A stretch of 64,000 bases of DNA from Clostridiales bacterium (GTDB lineage Bacteria; Bacillota; Clostridia; Christensenellales; Borkfalkiaceae): NCBI GenBank assembly GCA_003538975.1, contig DPQQ01000014.1:71090-135089 (forward strand), given 5' to 3'. The position numbers and the translations under genes were made by a program. The notes under the pieces are model-generated. The model saw only the letters and a program-made list of their open reading frames with translations. It did no database searches and was not told the origin of the DNA. Shown piece by piece: positions 27,807 to 37,247 of this stretch (positions are counted from its first letter, which is position 1; each line of letters begins with the position of its first letter).

Positions 27807-28886
27807 ATGTGTAATCTGAGCGAAGAAATATCGAAAGCGGAAAACGCTTTGAAACTTTATACCCTTGACGGCGACGTGAAATCGGTCTTACCGTACGGAA
27901 GCGGACATATCAACACGACCTTTAAGGTGGTGACCGCTTTTAACGCGGAATATATTCTGCAAAAAATCAACGATAAACTTTTCGACGTACCGAAGCTCAT
28001 GGACAATATCCTTAAGGTTACCGAATACGCAAAAGTTCACAGTAAAACAGTCACTCTGCCGACTCTCGTCCTTTCGGACGGAGGAAAAAGCTACGTTAAA
28101 ACGGAAGACGGGTTTTACCGCGTGTACGACTTCGTAAAAAATTCGGTTTCGTTTCAGGTGGCTTCGTCCGAAGAGCTTTGTTATCTGACGGCGGCTACTT
28201 TCGCGGAATTTTCACGTATTTTAAAAGATTTTCCGGCGGAAACGCTTTACGAGATAATACCCAAATTCCACGATACGACCGACAGGTTTTCACAACTTGA
28301 AAACGCAGTTAAAGAAGATAAATGCGGCAGAGCGAAAAACGTAAAAAAAGAGATAGAATTTGCGTTTAACCGTAAAAATTATTGCGGAGTCATAACCGAA
28401 GCGATAAAAGCCGGCAAAATCCCTTTAAGGGTTACGCACAACGACACGAAGCTCAACAATCTTTTGTTCACGCCGGACGGAAAGACCGCTCTCGCGGTAA
28501 TAGATCTCGATACCGTTATGCCCGGAAGCGCACTTTTCGATTTCGGGGACATGTGCCGCTTCGGATGCAATTCCGCTCTCGAAGACGAAACGGATCTTAA
28601 TAAAGTTTATTTCAAAAAGGACTTTTTCAAGAGTTTTGCGAAAGGCTATATGAGCATTCTCGGCAGAGAACTTACCGAAGCCGAAAAACTTAATCTTCCG
28701 TTTTCTGCGATACTCATGACTTTCGAATGCGGAATGAGATTTTTAACCGATTATCTTTCGGGCGATACGTATTTTAAAATTTCGAGAGAAAATCATAATC
28801 TCGATCGCTGCCGTACGCAGTTCAAACTCGTCGCCGATATGGAAAGAGAAATCGAAGAACTTAACGTGTTCGTAAAAAGTTTATAA
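27807..28886 (+). CDS. N-acetylhexosamine 1-kinase-like (APH-fold) phosphotransferase
   Basis: 359 aa, aminoglycoside-phosphotransferase fold. GSGHINTTFKV at the N-lobe, catalytic loop THNDTKLNNLLF and metal-binding VIDLDTVMPGSALFDFGD. The length and the HNDTKLNN...IDLDTVMPG motifs resemble NahK, which phosphorylates GlcNAc or GalNAc at C1 in mucin-sugar use. No lacto-N-biose genes flank it, so the substrate is open. Predicted to be translated from a leaderless message. Confidence 0.75.
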   Translation: MCNLSEEISKAENALKLYTLDGDVKSVLPYGSGHINTTFKVVTAFNAEYILQKINDKLFDVPKLMDNILKVTEYAKVHSKTVTLPTLVLSDGGKSYVKTEDGFYRVYDFVKNSVSFQVASSEELCYLTAATFAEFSRILKDFPAETLYEIIPKFHDTTDRFSQLENAVKEDKCGRAKNVKKEIEFAFNRKNYCGVITEAIKAGKIPLRVTHNDTKLNNLLFTPDGKTALAVIDLDTVMPGSALFDFGDMCRFGCNSALEDETDLNKVYFKKDFFKSFAKGYMSILGRELTEAEKLNLPFSAILMTFECGMRFLTDYLSGDTYFKISRENHNLDRCRTQFKLVADMEREIEELNVFVKSL

Positions 28887-28942
28887 AACAAAAACATAAA
28901 AACCGATTGAAAGACATAACTTAAAGTAACGGACGGGTAAAC

Positions 28943-28970
28943 GACGTTTATAAAAGTTACGTCTTTTTTA
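28943..28970 (+). terminator. Terminator of the sugar kinase gene
   Basis: Short stem GACGT / ACGTC with an 11-nt loop and T6. Confidence 0.6.
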
Positions 28971-29058
28971 TTTTAAAGGCTTCGTTAAAATCCGGTTGTT
29001 CGTCGGTTTTTAACTGCCGTAAATCGGGTAAAAGACAATAAGCCGTACGGGGGAGAAT

Positions 29059-29442
29059 ATGGGCGGATATCTTACGAAAAAAACTTTTAAGGAAATTTTG
29101 CTGGCTTCGGCTTTCTGCATAGCCGCGACCATCGCTCTTATCGCCGTCTTTTCGGTTGTAAAACTTATCTTCGGGTTCGACGATTCTGCGGTAAAAATAA
29201 TAACTCAGATAATAAAATTCGTCTGCGTCGTAGCGTGCGGGTTTATTTTCATCTGCCCGGACGGCGGGTTTATAAAGGGAGTATTTTACGGGATAATCGC
29301 ATGTCTTATTACCGCGCTTATACTCGGTCTCATCGCGAAAAAGAGTTTGTTCACGGCGGCGATTATTTCAGACGTTGCGCTTTACGCTCTCGCCGGCGGA
29401 CTTGCGGGGGCTATCGCGGCGAATATAAAAAGCAAAAAATAG
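29059..29442 (+). CDS. Four-helix membrane protein (TIGR04086-like)
   Basis: 127 aa, four hydrophobic helices (about residues 10-35, 45-68, 74-92, 97-120) ending in a lysine-rich tail. Size, helix pattern and position between yajC and secDF fit the uncharacterised TIGR04086 family common in Clostridia. Ribosome site GGGGGAG. Function unknown; a link to Sec export is suggested only by location. Confidence 0.7.
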   Translation: MGGYLTKKTFKEILLASAFCIAATIALIAVFSVVKLIFGFDDSAVKIITQIIKFVCVVACGFIFICPDGGFIKGVFYGIIACLITALILGLIAKKSLFTAAIISDVALYALAGGLAGAIAANIKSKK

Positions 29443-29489
29443 AAACAAAACCTTAAAAACGGATAAAAATTTTCAGGAAAATTTATAAA

Positions 29490-29534
29490 AATTCTCCGAT
29501 TGCGGCTTGAAAGAGCTTCGGTCGGGGATTTTTT
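29490..29534 (+). terminator. Terminator before secD
   Basis: CTCCGA (29494) pairs with TCGGGG (29522), with inner GGCTT/AGCTT-type pairing and a T6 tail. Confidence 0.6.
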
Positions 29535-29577
29535 GCGTTAAAAATGCGTTTATAAAAGAAAAATTTTCGTTTTACTA

Positions 29578-29606
29578 TTGACTAAATCGTATCATAGATA
29601 TATAAT
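29578..29606 (+). promoter_or_regulatory. Promoter of secDF
   Basis: TTGACT (29578-29583), 17 nt, TATAAT (29601-29606). It rules out start codons upstream of 29606 for secD. The leader carries a CCGCCG/CGGCGG hairpin. Confidence 0.88.
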
Positions 29607-29664
29607 AAATAAGTATAAGAATGTAAAGTCCGCCGAATCGGCGGTCGCATATTTAGGAGGCAAT

Positions 29665-30984
29665 ATGAGCAAGAAGAAGTCAATCGTGCTTCTTACCGTA
29701 ATATCGGTAATTTTAGCAGTGCTTTTGGCGATGACTTTCGCAAGTTTCAAGGTGCCGTTTATCAAAGAGGGAGTATACGATTACAACTCTTTGCTGGACG
29801 TCGTCGATCTTGACGCGGATTTAGGAGGCGGTCTTACGTACACCCTTACGCTTTCGGAAGACAGCGATCCCGTTGAGGATATAAATTCGGTTACCGATAC
29901 CTTAAAGGACAGGCTTACGGCAATCGGCTACAGCAATTATAAAGTAGTTACTCTTCGCGAAACCGAAGACGACGATTATAAAATAAGAATTTCCGTAAAA
30001 GCCAACGGAGACGTTTCGACGACCACTTCGGATATCGAAGCGGTTGCGGGTTACGGCGAAGTTAACTTCGTCGACAGCGACAACAAACTTCTCGTTTCGG
30101 GTAAGGACGGCATCAAAACCGCTTACGCGCAGAAGGGTTACGCTCAGGACGGAAGCGGAGCGGAAGCTTATTACGTTACCATGGAATTCACGACCAAGGG
30201 TTACAACGCTATAAAGACTGCGGCTGAAACTGCCGAAGCTTCGAGCAAAACTCTTACTCTTAAGGTAGTTATGGGCGACGATTACGACAACGCTTTGTTC
30301 TCGGGTACCGTCAGCTCGTCGAGTTTCGAAACCACCGTATCCGCTCAGAGAAGCACTTATTCGGATGCCGAAAAGCTTGCTCTTCAGATAAGAACGGGCG
30401 GACTTAAATATAAATACGAAATAAGCGATCCTTCCACGATTACCGCATTTTACGGCAAAAACGCAGCTAAACTCACCGTTATCGCGGTAGCTGCGGTTAT
30501 GGTCGTAACGATGGTTCTTTTCGGAATATTCTATAAAGGTCTCGGAATCGGAGCCGATTTATCGCTTCTCGCGCAGCTCCTTTTACAGGTTCTGATGCTC
30601 TATCTTGTTCCCGGAATAACCGTTTCGGTCGGAAGCATTATCGGATTTGTTTCCGCAATTGCGGCGGCGGCTTTCGCTCACGCGATAATTCTTAACAGAG
30701 TAAAGAAGGAATACGCTTCGGGCAAGACCTTCAAAGCGGCTTCGTCCACGGCGTTTACGAAAACCGGTCTTACCGTACTCGACGCGCTTATCGGCGCGGG
30801 CGCTATCGCTCTCGTCGCGGTATTCGCGGCTCTCGACGCTACAAAGGCGTTCGCGATAACATTCGGCATCGGCGTAGTTATAGCGTTACTTACTTCCGAA
30901 CTTTTATTAAGACTCACCGCTTCTATAATGAACGGTATCTCCGGCGGAAAAGAAAAATTCCTCGGATTAAAGAGGGAGGACTAA
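29665..30984 (+). CDS. secD: Protein translocase subunit SecD (divergent)
   Basis: 439 aa from ATG 29665, eight bases after AGGAGG. N-terminal membrane helix, a large extracytoplasmic domain with the SecD motif VDLDADLGGGLTYTL and RTGGLKYKYEISDPSTITAFYG, then five predicted helices. It pulls on translocating proteins using the ion gradient. Conservation in the membrane part is weak, though gene order (yajC, secD, secF) supports the call. Confidence 0.85.
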   Translation: MSKKKSIVLLTVISVILAVLLAMTFASFKVPFIKEGVYDYNSLLDVVDLDADLGGGLTYTLTLSEDSDPVEDINSVTDTLKDRLTAIGYSNYKVVTLRETEDDDYKIRISVKANGDVSTTTSDIEAVAGYGEVNFVDSDNKLLVSGKDGIKTAYAQKGYAQDGSGAEAYYVTMEFTTKGYNAIKTAAETAEASSKTLTLKVVMGDDYDNALFSGTVSSSSFETTVSAQRSTYSDAEKLALQIRTGGLKYKYEISDPSTITAFYGKNAAKLTVIAVAAVMVVTMVLFGIFYKGLGIGADLSLLAQLLLQVLMLYLVPGITVSVGSIIGFVSAIAAAAFAHAIILNRVKKEYASGKTFKAASSTAFTKTGLTVLDALIGAGAIALVAVFAALDATKAFAITFGIGVVIALLTSELLLRLTASIMNGISGGKEKFLGLKRED

Positions 30985-30987
30985 TCA

Positions 30988-31944
30988 ATGAAAACTTTAA
31001 TGTCCAAGACGAAAATCGTTTTAATAGTTTTACTCGCGGTTCTTATCGCGGGGGTAACGCTCTTCGGCGTTATGGGACTTAACAAGACGCAGGCTTTCGG
31101 AGAATCGTACGAAGTTCAGATTTCCACGCAGATCGACTTCACCGATCATGCCGACACCATTAAAGAAACCGCCGAAAAGGTTCTCAAAAAACACGGCGTA
31201 AAGACTGCCGATTACAGCCTTACGCAGGAATACGGCAGCGTTTCGATATTCCTTTTCAAAAACAAGCTTTCGGAAGAAGTCATAAACGAACTTAAAACCG
31301 AAGTTACCGCAGCCATAACGACCGATAAGGTTCCCATGGACGTAGAAGTAACCCAGTACGAAGCAAACGTCGTAAAAGACAATTCTGTTCGCTGGCAGCT
31401 TATAGTAGGAACGCTCGGCGCGATACTCGCTTTCGGCGTATACCTTATGTTCAGACAGAGATTCGCCGCGGCTTTCTCTGTTATGGTTGCTACTGCTTTG
31501 GAGGGCGGTTTATTTCTCGCTCTCGCTTCCGTTTCGAGAATACCCGTAAACACTTCTTTCTATGCGGTAATGCTCGCGTCGGTTGCTCTTACGGCTCTTC
31601 TTTCGGCAATATATACCGGAAAGGCAAGAGAATATACCAAAAAACGCGCAGAACTCGAAAAGGCTTCCGCCGAAGAAGTTTCGGCAAAGCTTGAAAAGAC
31701 GAACGAACTTTCGATAGCGGTATTCAGCATAGCGATGCTTCTCTTCGCGGTGGCGTTCCTTGCGATCGGTCCCGCGCTTATGAGATGGACGGGACTCTTG
31801 CTTGTCGTAGCTACTATTTCGGTTGACCTTGCGGTACTCTTCGTTCTTCCGTTCTTCTGGCTGTTATTCAGAAAGGTTACGGATAAAAAGAGAAATAAAT
31901 TCGCTTACAAACCTACCGAATCCGTTTCCGGCGAAAATAAATAA
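30988..31944 (+). CDS. secF: Protein translocase subunit SecF (divergent)
   Basis: 318 aa. N-terminal helix, then an extracytoplasmic region with FGESYEVQISTQIDFTD where SecF usually has a GGIDFTGG-type motif, so that motif is degenerate. Five further helices follow, with a charged cytoplasmic insertion (EYTKKRAELEKASAEEVSAKLEK, split here between helices 3 and 4). It starts three bases after secD, so the two subunits are coupled. Confidence 0.8.
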   Translation: MKTLMSKTKIVLIVLLAVLIAGVTLFGVMGLNKTQAFGESYEVQISTQIDFTDHADTIKETAEKVLKKHGVKTADYSLTQEYGSVSIFLFKNKLSEEVINELKTEVTAAITTDKVPMDVEVTQYEANVVKDNSVRWQLIVGTLGAILAFGVYLMFRQRFAAAFSVMVATALEGGLFLALASVSRIPVNTSFYAVMLASVALTALLSAIYTGKAREYTKKRAELEKASAEEVSAKLEKTNELSIAVFSIAMLLFAVAFLAIGPALMRWTGLLLVVATISVDLAVLFVLPFFWLLFRKVTDKKRNKFAYKPTESVSGENK

Positions 31945-31961
31945 TTTAAACACAGATTTTT

Positions 31962-31995
31962 AAGGGAGGGATTTACAGTTCCTCCCTTTATATTT
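31962..31995 (+). terminator. Terminator of secDF
   Basis: AAGGGAGG / CCTCCCTT with an 11-nt loop and an AT-rich tail. Confidence 0.75.
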
Positions 31996-32109
31996 TTCCG
32001 AGCTTCGGATTTTTCACAAAATAGTCCGGAGCCCCGATAAAGCCATAAAGACCGATAGTTAAACTTACGTTTTTAAGTTTTTAAATACCGAAACAAAAGG
32101 GAATACAAA

Positions 32110-34395
32110 ATGAAAAGGGTTATTCTTGCGAAGAGTTTTTCGCCCGAAGAACTTAATACAGTTAACAAAAACGCCGCGATTTGCGGAATTATGCCGGAGA
32201 CAGCCGGTCTTTTGTATTCCAGAAACATCGACACGCCCGAAAAAATAAAAAGATTTTTGAATCCCGGCAAACATAATTTTTCGGATCCGCTGATTATCCC
32301 GAATATGGAAAAGGCGGCAAAACGTATTGCCGAAGCCAAAGCTAAAGGCGAAAGGGTGCTTGTTTACGGCGATTACGACGCGGACGGGGTTTCGGCGGCT
32401 TCGATACTTTACAGAGCGTTTGAAAAGTTCGGGATAAAAGACCTTGCCGTAACGGTGCCTAACCGCTCGGACGGATACGGGCTTAACCTGAGCGTAATCG
32501 AAAAGGCATCCTGCGGGAAGAAGTTCGACCTTATAGTTACTGTCGACTGCGGAATAAGCAACGTAAAAGAAGTCGAAGAAACTAAGGCTACAGGGACCGA
32601 AGTCATAGTTACAGACCATCACGAAATCCCCGAAATTATTCCGGATTGTATATGCGTTAACCCGAAAATGGGCGAAAAAACGACCTTCACCGGTCTTTGC
32701 GGAGCGGGCGTCGCGTTTGAAATCGCAAGAGTTCTGCTCGGTGAAAGGGCGTACGAATATCTCGATTACGCCGCTCTCGCGACGGTTGCCGACAGTATGG
32801 AATTAAAAGACGAAAACAGGGATATAGTTTACGAAGGCGTGAAACGCTTTTCAAAAAACGTGAGACCTGTTTTTAAAGAAATGACTTCATCGCTTAAATA
32901 CGGCGAAGCTTCTTCGCAGACTTTGGCGTATTCAATCGCACCCAAGATAAACGCTGCGGGAAGAATGGGCGATTCGCTCTCCGCTCTCAAACTTTTCATA
33001 TCCGATAACGACGACGAAATAAGGAATTTGTCCGCTCTTTTGTCTTCGTACAATATGGAAAGGCAGGACTGCACGGACAGACTTTATAAAGAAGCAAAAG
33101 CCGAACTCCTGAAAAAGGGCGCGGATAAAAAAATAATAATGCTTTCGGGCGAAAACTGGAATACCGGCTTTATCGGTATAGTCGCGGCAAAGCTTGTGGA
33201 AGAATATTTCCGCCCGGTAATAATTTTTGCGGATATAGGCGGAGTGCTTAAAGGTTCGTGCCGCAGCATCGAAGGCATAAATATTTTTGAAGCGTTGTCT
33301 TCCGCAAAAGATCTTTTAGTCGAATTCGGCGGACATTCTCAGGCGGCGGGCGTTACCATAAAGAAAGAAAATTTTGAGGAACTCGAAAAGCGGCTCGACA
33401 GATATCTCGACGGAACAGCCGACGAAGAAACATTCGTTCCGAAGATATATGCGGACGGGGAGATAAAGGGAGTATTTCCGATGGAACTCGCCAAAGAGCT
33501 GGAACTTCTGGAACCGTGCGGAACGGGAAACAAAAAGCCGCTGTTTTGCGTTACCGAAAACGCTTTGAGCGCGAATCCGCTTAAAGAAGGTTCTCCGCAC
33601 ATAGCTTTCAAAACAAAAGCGTGCGACATGCTCAAATTTTCGGGACTCGATTACGTGAGCGTACTCGAAGCCCCCGTAGATAAAAAAATCTTGTTTGAAG
33701 TAAGTCTTTCGACTTATGCGAGACAGACTTATATGAAAGGCATCGTGAAGGACGTTATCCCCGTGATAAAGCGTGACGACAGCCTTAAACTTTTGTGTTT
33801 TGAAAATTCTCTGACGGGCGACCTTTACGAAGCGAAGCCCATAGATACCGGTAAGGTTTTAGAAATCGTAGGCAAAAACTGTGCGTTCATTATCCGAAAT
33901 CCGGACGATTACGAAAAGTTTCCGTTTTTGGATTCTTGCGAAAAGGAACTTTTTTACCGCACGGGCAAGGGGCTTAAACGTTGCGTGTTGTTTGCGCCTT
34001 CGGGCGAAAACGCCCTTGCGGACTTCAAAACCGTAGTGTATCTCGATCTTCCTTACGCGACATTCGAGCCGAAAGAAGGTCAGAAAGTATACGTCAACAA
34101 AAACGCAGACTTTTTCGCCGGCGGAAGGGTCGATTTATCGAGAGACGCGATGGGTAAAACCTATTACACGCTTAAAAATTTGTGCGGTAAACGCGCGACG
34201 AGCTTTACCGAACTCTATCTCGAAAACACTCCGGACGTAGAACCGTATCAATTCGTGTTTGCGGCTAAAGTGTTCGCCGAACTCGGCATATTTTATGTGT
34301 CGAACAAAATTTTAAGATGCGATAAAACAGTGAGAGCCGACCTCGAAACATCGAAAATATATCGGACGGTCTCGAAAATGGTGCAAAAATGTTAG
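32110..34395 (+). CDS. recJ: Single-stranded-DNA-specific exonuclease RecJ
   Basis: 761 aa. DHH phosphoesterase core (VYGDYDADGVSAASIL, VTVDCGISN, VTDHHEIPE), DHHA1 domain with GGHSQAAGVTI, an OB-type domain and a C-terminal extension. A 5'-3' exonuclease for recombination and mismatch repair. Its last seven bases overlap the rel gene. Confidence 0.95.
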   Translation: MKRVILAKSFSPEELNTVNKNAAICGIMPETAGLLYSRNIDTPEKIKRFLNPGKHNFSDPLIIPNMEKAAKRIAEAKAKGERVLVYGDYDADGVSAASILYRAFEKFGIKDLAVTVPNRSDGYGLNLSVIEKASCGKKFDLIVTVDCGISNVKEVEETKATGTEVIVTDHHEIPEIIPDCICVNPKMGEKTTFTGLCGAGVAFEIARVLLGERAYEYLDYAALATVADSMELKDENRDIVYEGVKRFSKNVRPVFKEMTSSLKYGEASSQTLAYSIAPKINAAGRMGDSLSALKLFISDNDDEIRNLSALLSSYNMERQDCTDRLYKEAKAELLKKGADKKIIMLSGENWNTGFIGIVAAKLVEEYFRPVIIFADIGGVLKGSCRSIEGINIFEALSSAKDLLVEFGGHSQAAGVTIKKENFEELEKRLDRYLDGTADEETFVPKIYADGEIKGVFPMELAKELELLEPCGTGNKKPLFCVTENALSANPLKEGSPHIAFKTKACDMLKFSGLDYVSVLEAPVDKKILFEVSLSTYARQTYMKGIVKDVIPVIKRDDSLKLLCFENSLTGDLYEAKPIDTGKVLEIVGKNCAFIIRNPDDYEKFPFLDSCEKELFYRTGKGLKRCVLFAPSGENALADFKTVVYLDLPYATFEPKEGQKVYVNKNADFFAGGRVDLSRDAMGKTYYTLKNLCGKRATSFTELYLENTPDVEPYQFVFAAKVFAELGIFYVSNKILRCDKTVRADLETSKIYRTVSKMVQKC

Positions 34396-36524
34396 ACCTT
34401 ATCGAACAATTAAGAGAAAAATATCACGGCGCGGACATCGCCCTTATCGAAAAGGCGTATAATTTTGCCAAAAAAGCGCACGAAGGTCAGAAGCGCGCTT
34501 CCGGGGAGGATTATTTTATCCACCCGTGCGCCGTTGCCGAAATTTTAATGAATTTAGGTCTGGACGCGGCTACTATAGCGGCGGCGTTTCTGCACGACGT
34601 TATCGAAGACACTCCCGTTTCTGAAGGGGACGTTAAAAAGGAATTCGGCGACGAAGTTTTAGAACTCGTTCAGGGCGTAACCAAACTCGAACATATCGAA
34701 TTTCACTCGCAGGAAGAAGAGCAGGCGGAAAATTTCAGAAAGATTTTCGTCGCAATGGCAAAAGACATAAGAGTCATCATCATCAAGCTCGCCGACAGAC
34801 TGCACAATATGCGTTCGCTTAACTTTTTATCGAGCGAACGTCAGCTCCGAATGGCGAGAGAAACGCTTGATATTTACGCGCCGCTCGCAGGAAGACTGGG
34901 CATCTCTAAAATCAAGTGCGAACTCGAAGATCTTTGTCTTAAATATCTCGATCCCGAAGCGTACGAATATCTTGCCGTAAACATCAATCAGAAGATAGCC
35001 GAAAGAAACGAGCAGGTCAAATACTTCGTTTCGGAAGTTACCAAAATTTTGCAGGAATCCAACATAAAGGGCGAAGTTTTCGGAAGAGCGAAGCACTTTT
35101 ATTCCATCTATAAAAAGATGAAAAATCAGAATAAAACGCTCGACCAGATTTACGATCTTACGGCGGTAAGGGTTATCGTGAACACCGTCGACGAATGTTA
35201 TGAGATTTTCGGTAAAATTCACCATAAATGGAAGCCCGTTCCCGGCAGAATCAAAGACTATATAGCTACCCCTAAGCCAAACATGTATCAGTCGCTGCAT
35301 ACCACGGTCGTTACGAATTTCGGACAGATTTTCGAAGTGCAGATACGTACTTACGAGATGAACAGGGCGGCGGAATTCGGTATCGCCGCACACTGGAAGT
35401 ATAAAGAAAACGTTACCGGCGACGAAGGCGATTTCGAAAAGAGACTTTCCTGGATAAGGGAAGTAATGGAATGGCAAGGCGGACTTTCGGACTCGAAAGA
35501 ATTTCTGAACACATTAAAAGGTGATATTTACAGTTCCGAAGTTCTGGTGTTCACCCCCAAGGGCGACGTAGTTTCGCTCCCGAAGGATTCCACGCCACTC
35601 GATTTTGCGTACAACATTCACTCCGCTGTCGGCAATAAGTGCGTCGGCGCGAAGGTAAACGGCAAAATGGTTCCGCTGAACACGACTTTGAACGTCGGCG
35701 ACATGGTCGAAATAATAACCAGCAAAACGTGCAAAGGACCGTCGTGGGACTGGCTTAAAATAGTCAAGAGTTCCGCCGCGAGAGTCAAGATAAAACAGTT
35801 CTTCAAAAAGGAACTTAAAGAAGAAAATATCAAAGTCGGCAAGTCCATGCTCGAAAACGAAGCCAAGAACAAAGGCTATACGCTTTCGGAACTTTTAACC
35901 GACGACAGCTTTTTAAGACTTTCGGCGAAAATGTCGTTTTCAAGCGAAGACGAAATGTTCGCTTCAGTCGGATACGGAGCGGTTTCGACGAACCAGGTAT
36001 TGCTGAAACTGATCGATTATTACCGCAGGGAGAATAAAACCGCGGCGGTCAGAAGCTACCGCAACATCAAATCTTCTACTTCTTCGGGAATAATAGTCAA
36101 GGGGATGACCGACATACTCGTAAGGTACGCGGGATGCTGTAATCCCGTGCCCGGGGACGAAATCGTAGGGTTTGTTTCGAGAGGCAAAGGCGTTACCATA
36201 CACCGCGCTGACTGCCCGAACATAAAGGGTATCGAACCGGACAGACTTATCGAAGTCTCCTGGTCGGGAGAGGTCGAAAACGGTTTCAAAACGAGCATAA
36301 AAGTGCTTGGCGAATCGCAGGGCGAGGTGCTTGCCGCGGTTTCGGCTATATGTGCGACGATGAACTTAACCATACTTGCGATAAACGGCAGAATAGAACC
36401 TAAAACGAAAAACGCCGTAGTCGACGTGAACATAAAGTTAAACAGCAAAGGCGATCTCGAAACAGTTATAAACAAGTTAAAGCAAAACGATAAAATCATA
36501 GATGTTTACAGAGTTACGACTTAA
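34389..36524 (+). CDS. rel: Bifunctional (p)ppGpp synthetase/hydrolase Rel
   Basis: 711 aa. HD hydrolase domain (H69-D70 in FLHDVIEDT), synthetase domain (KNQNKTLDQIYDLTAVRVIV, YQSLHTTV), TGS domain (VFTPKGDVVSLPKDSTPLDFAYNIHS), zinc-finger/helical part (RYAGCCNPVPGDEI) and a C-terminal ACT domain. It makes and degrades the stringent alarmone. Overlap with recJ suggests coupling, an arrangement seen in other Bacillota. Confidence 0.96.
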   Translation: MLDLIEQLREKYHGADIALIEKAYNFAKKAHEGQKRASGEDYFIHPCAVAEILMNLGLDAATIAAAFLHDVIEDTPVSEGDVKKEFGDEVLELVQGVTKLEHIEFHSQEEEQAENFRKIFVAMAKDIRVIIIKLADRLHNMRSLNFLSSERQLRMARETLDIYAPLAGRLGISKIKCELEDLCLKYLDPEAYEYLAVNINQKIAERNEQVKYFVSEVTKILQESNIKGEVFGRAKHFYSIYKKMKNQNKTLDQIYDLTAVRVIVNTVDECYEIFGKIHHKWKPVPGRIKDYIATPKPNMYQSLHTTVVTNFGQIFEVQIRTYEMNRAAEFGIAAHWKYKENVTGDEGDFEKRLSWIREVMEWQGGLSDSKEFLNTLKGDIYSSEVLVFTPKGDVVSLPKDSTPLDFAYNIHSAVGNKCVGAKVNGKMVPLNTTLNVGDMVEIITSKTCKGPSWDWLKIVKSSAARVKIKQFFKKELKEENIKVGKSMLENEAKNKGYTLSELLTDDSFLRLSAKMSFSSEDEMFASVGYGAVSTNQVLLKLIDYYRRENKTAAVRSYRNIKSSTSSGIIVKGMTDILVRYAGCCNPVPGDEIVGFVSRGKGVTIHRADCPNIKGIEPDRLIEVSWSGEVENGFKTSIKVLGESQGEVLAAVSAICATMNLTILAINGRIEPKTKNAVVDVNIKLNSKGDLETVINKLKQNDKIIDVYRVTT

Positions 36525-36601
36525 TTTTTCAGACTTTGCCATTTATGTTTCGCCTATTGTCGGCCTGCGGAATTATCATAAAATAAAAAGGTTTTTAGGA
36601 A

Positions 36602-37222
36602 ATGGATTTTTATACTTTTACCTCGGGCAAGCTTCCCGAAAACACTTATATTCTCGTAAATAACGGCGAAGCCGTGGTTATAGACGGCGGGATTCACGCA
36701 AATCTTACGTTCGATATGGCAGAAAAGTACGGCTTTACCGTAAAGTACATGCTTCTGACTCATACGCATTTCGACCATAGCACATGCGCTTACGATATGC
36801 AGGGTAAAGGAGTAAAAGTCGGCGTTTTTTATAACGAAGCGGACGGACTTTACGATCATAATGTTAGTTTGACAAGCAAGGTTCCGTCGCTTTTCAAAGA
36901 AACGCATGCCGATTTTACGTTCACGGACGGCGAAGAATTGGATCTTTGCGGAATAAAAATCAATGTGTTGGCTACCCCGGGGCACAGTAAAGGTTCTTGT
37001 TGTTTTATCGTAAACGATATGATTTTTACGGGCGATACGCTTTTTAACGGCAGCGTCGGGAGAACTGATTTTTACGGCGGCAGCGCGGAAGAAATGAAGG
37101 CGTCGCTCGAAAAACTTTTTTCGCTTGGTAAAGACTATAAAGTTTATCCGGGACACGGCGAGACTTCGTCCTTGTTTTACGAAAGAGATAACAACCCGTT
37201 TTCGCCGTTTTGTAAAAAATAA
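36602..37222 (+). CDS. Metallo-beta-lactamase-fold hydrolase (glyoxalase II-like)
   Basis: 206 aa. Metal ligands in THTHFDH, TPGHSKGS, TGDTLF and YPGHGETS. Short form without the glyoxalase II C-terminal domain, as in many Clostridia, where it sits between rel and hemZ. Substrate unknown, likely a thioester or glutathione-type conjugate. Confidence 0.88.
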   Translation: MDFYTFTSGKLPENTYILVNNGEAVVIDGGIHANLTFDMAEKYGFTVKYMLLTHTHFDHSTCAYDMQGKGVKVGVFYNEADGLYDHNVSLTSKVPSLFKETHADFTFTDGEELDLCGIKINVLATPGHSKGSCCFIVNDMIFTGDTLFNGSVGRTDFYGGSAEEMKASLEKLFSLGKDYKVYPGHGETSSLFYERDNNPFSPFCKK

Positions 37223-37247
37223 TCGTTTTATAAAAATAAGAATTATT

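Noticed and set aside
32065..32622. Long minus-strand frames opposite recJ, lon, fba and other genes
   Set aside because: They mirror the codon bias of well-identified genes on the other strand and have no ribosome sites or domains.
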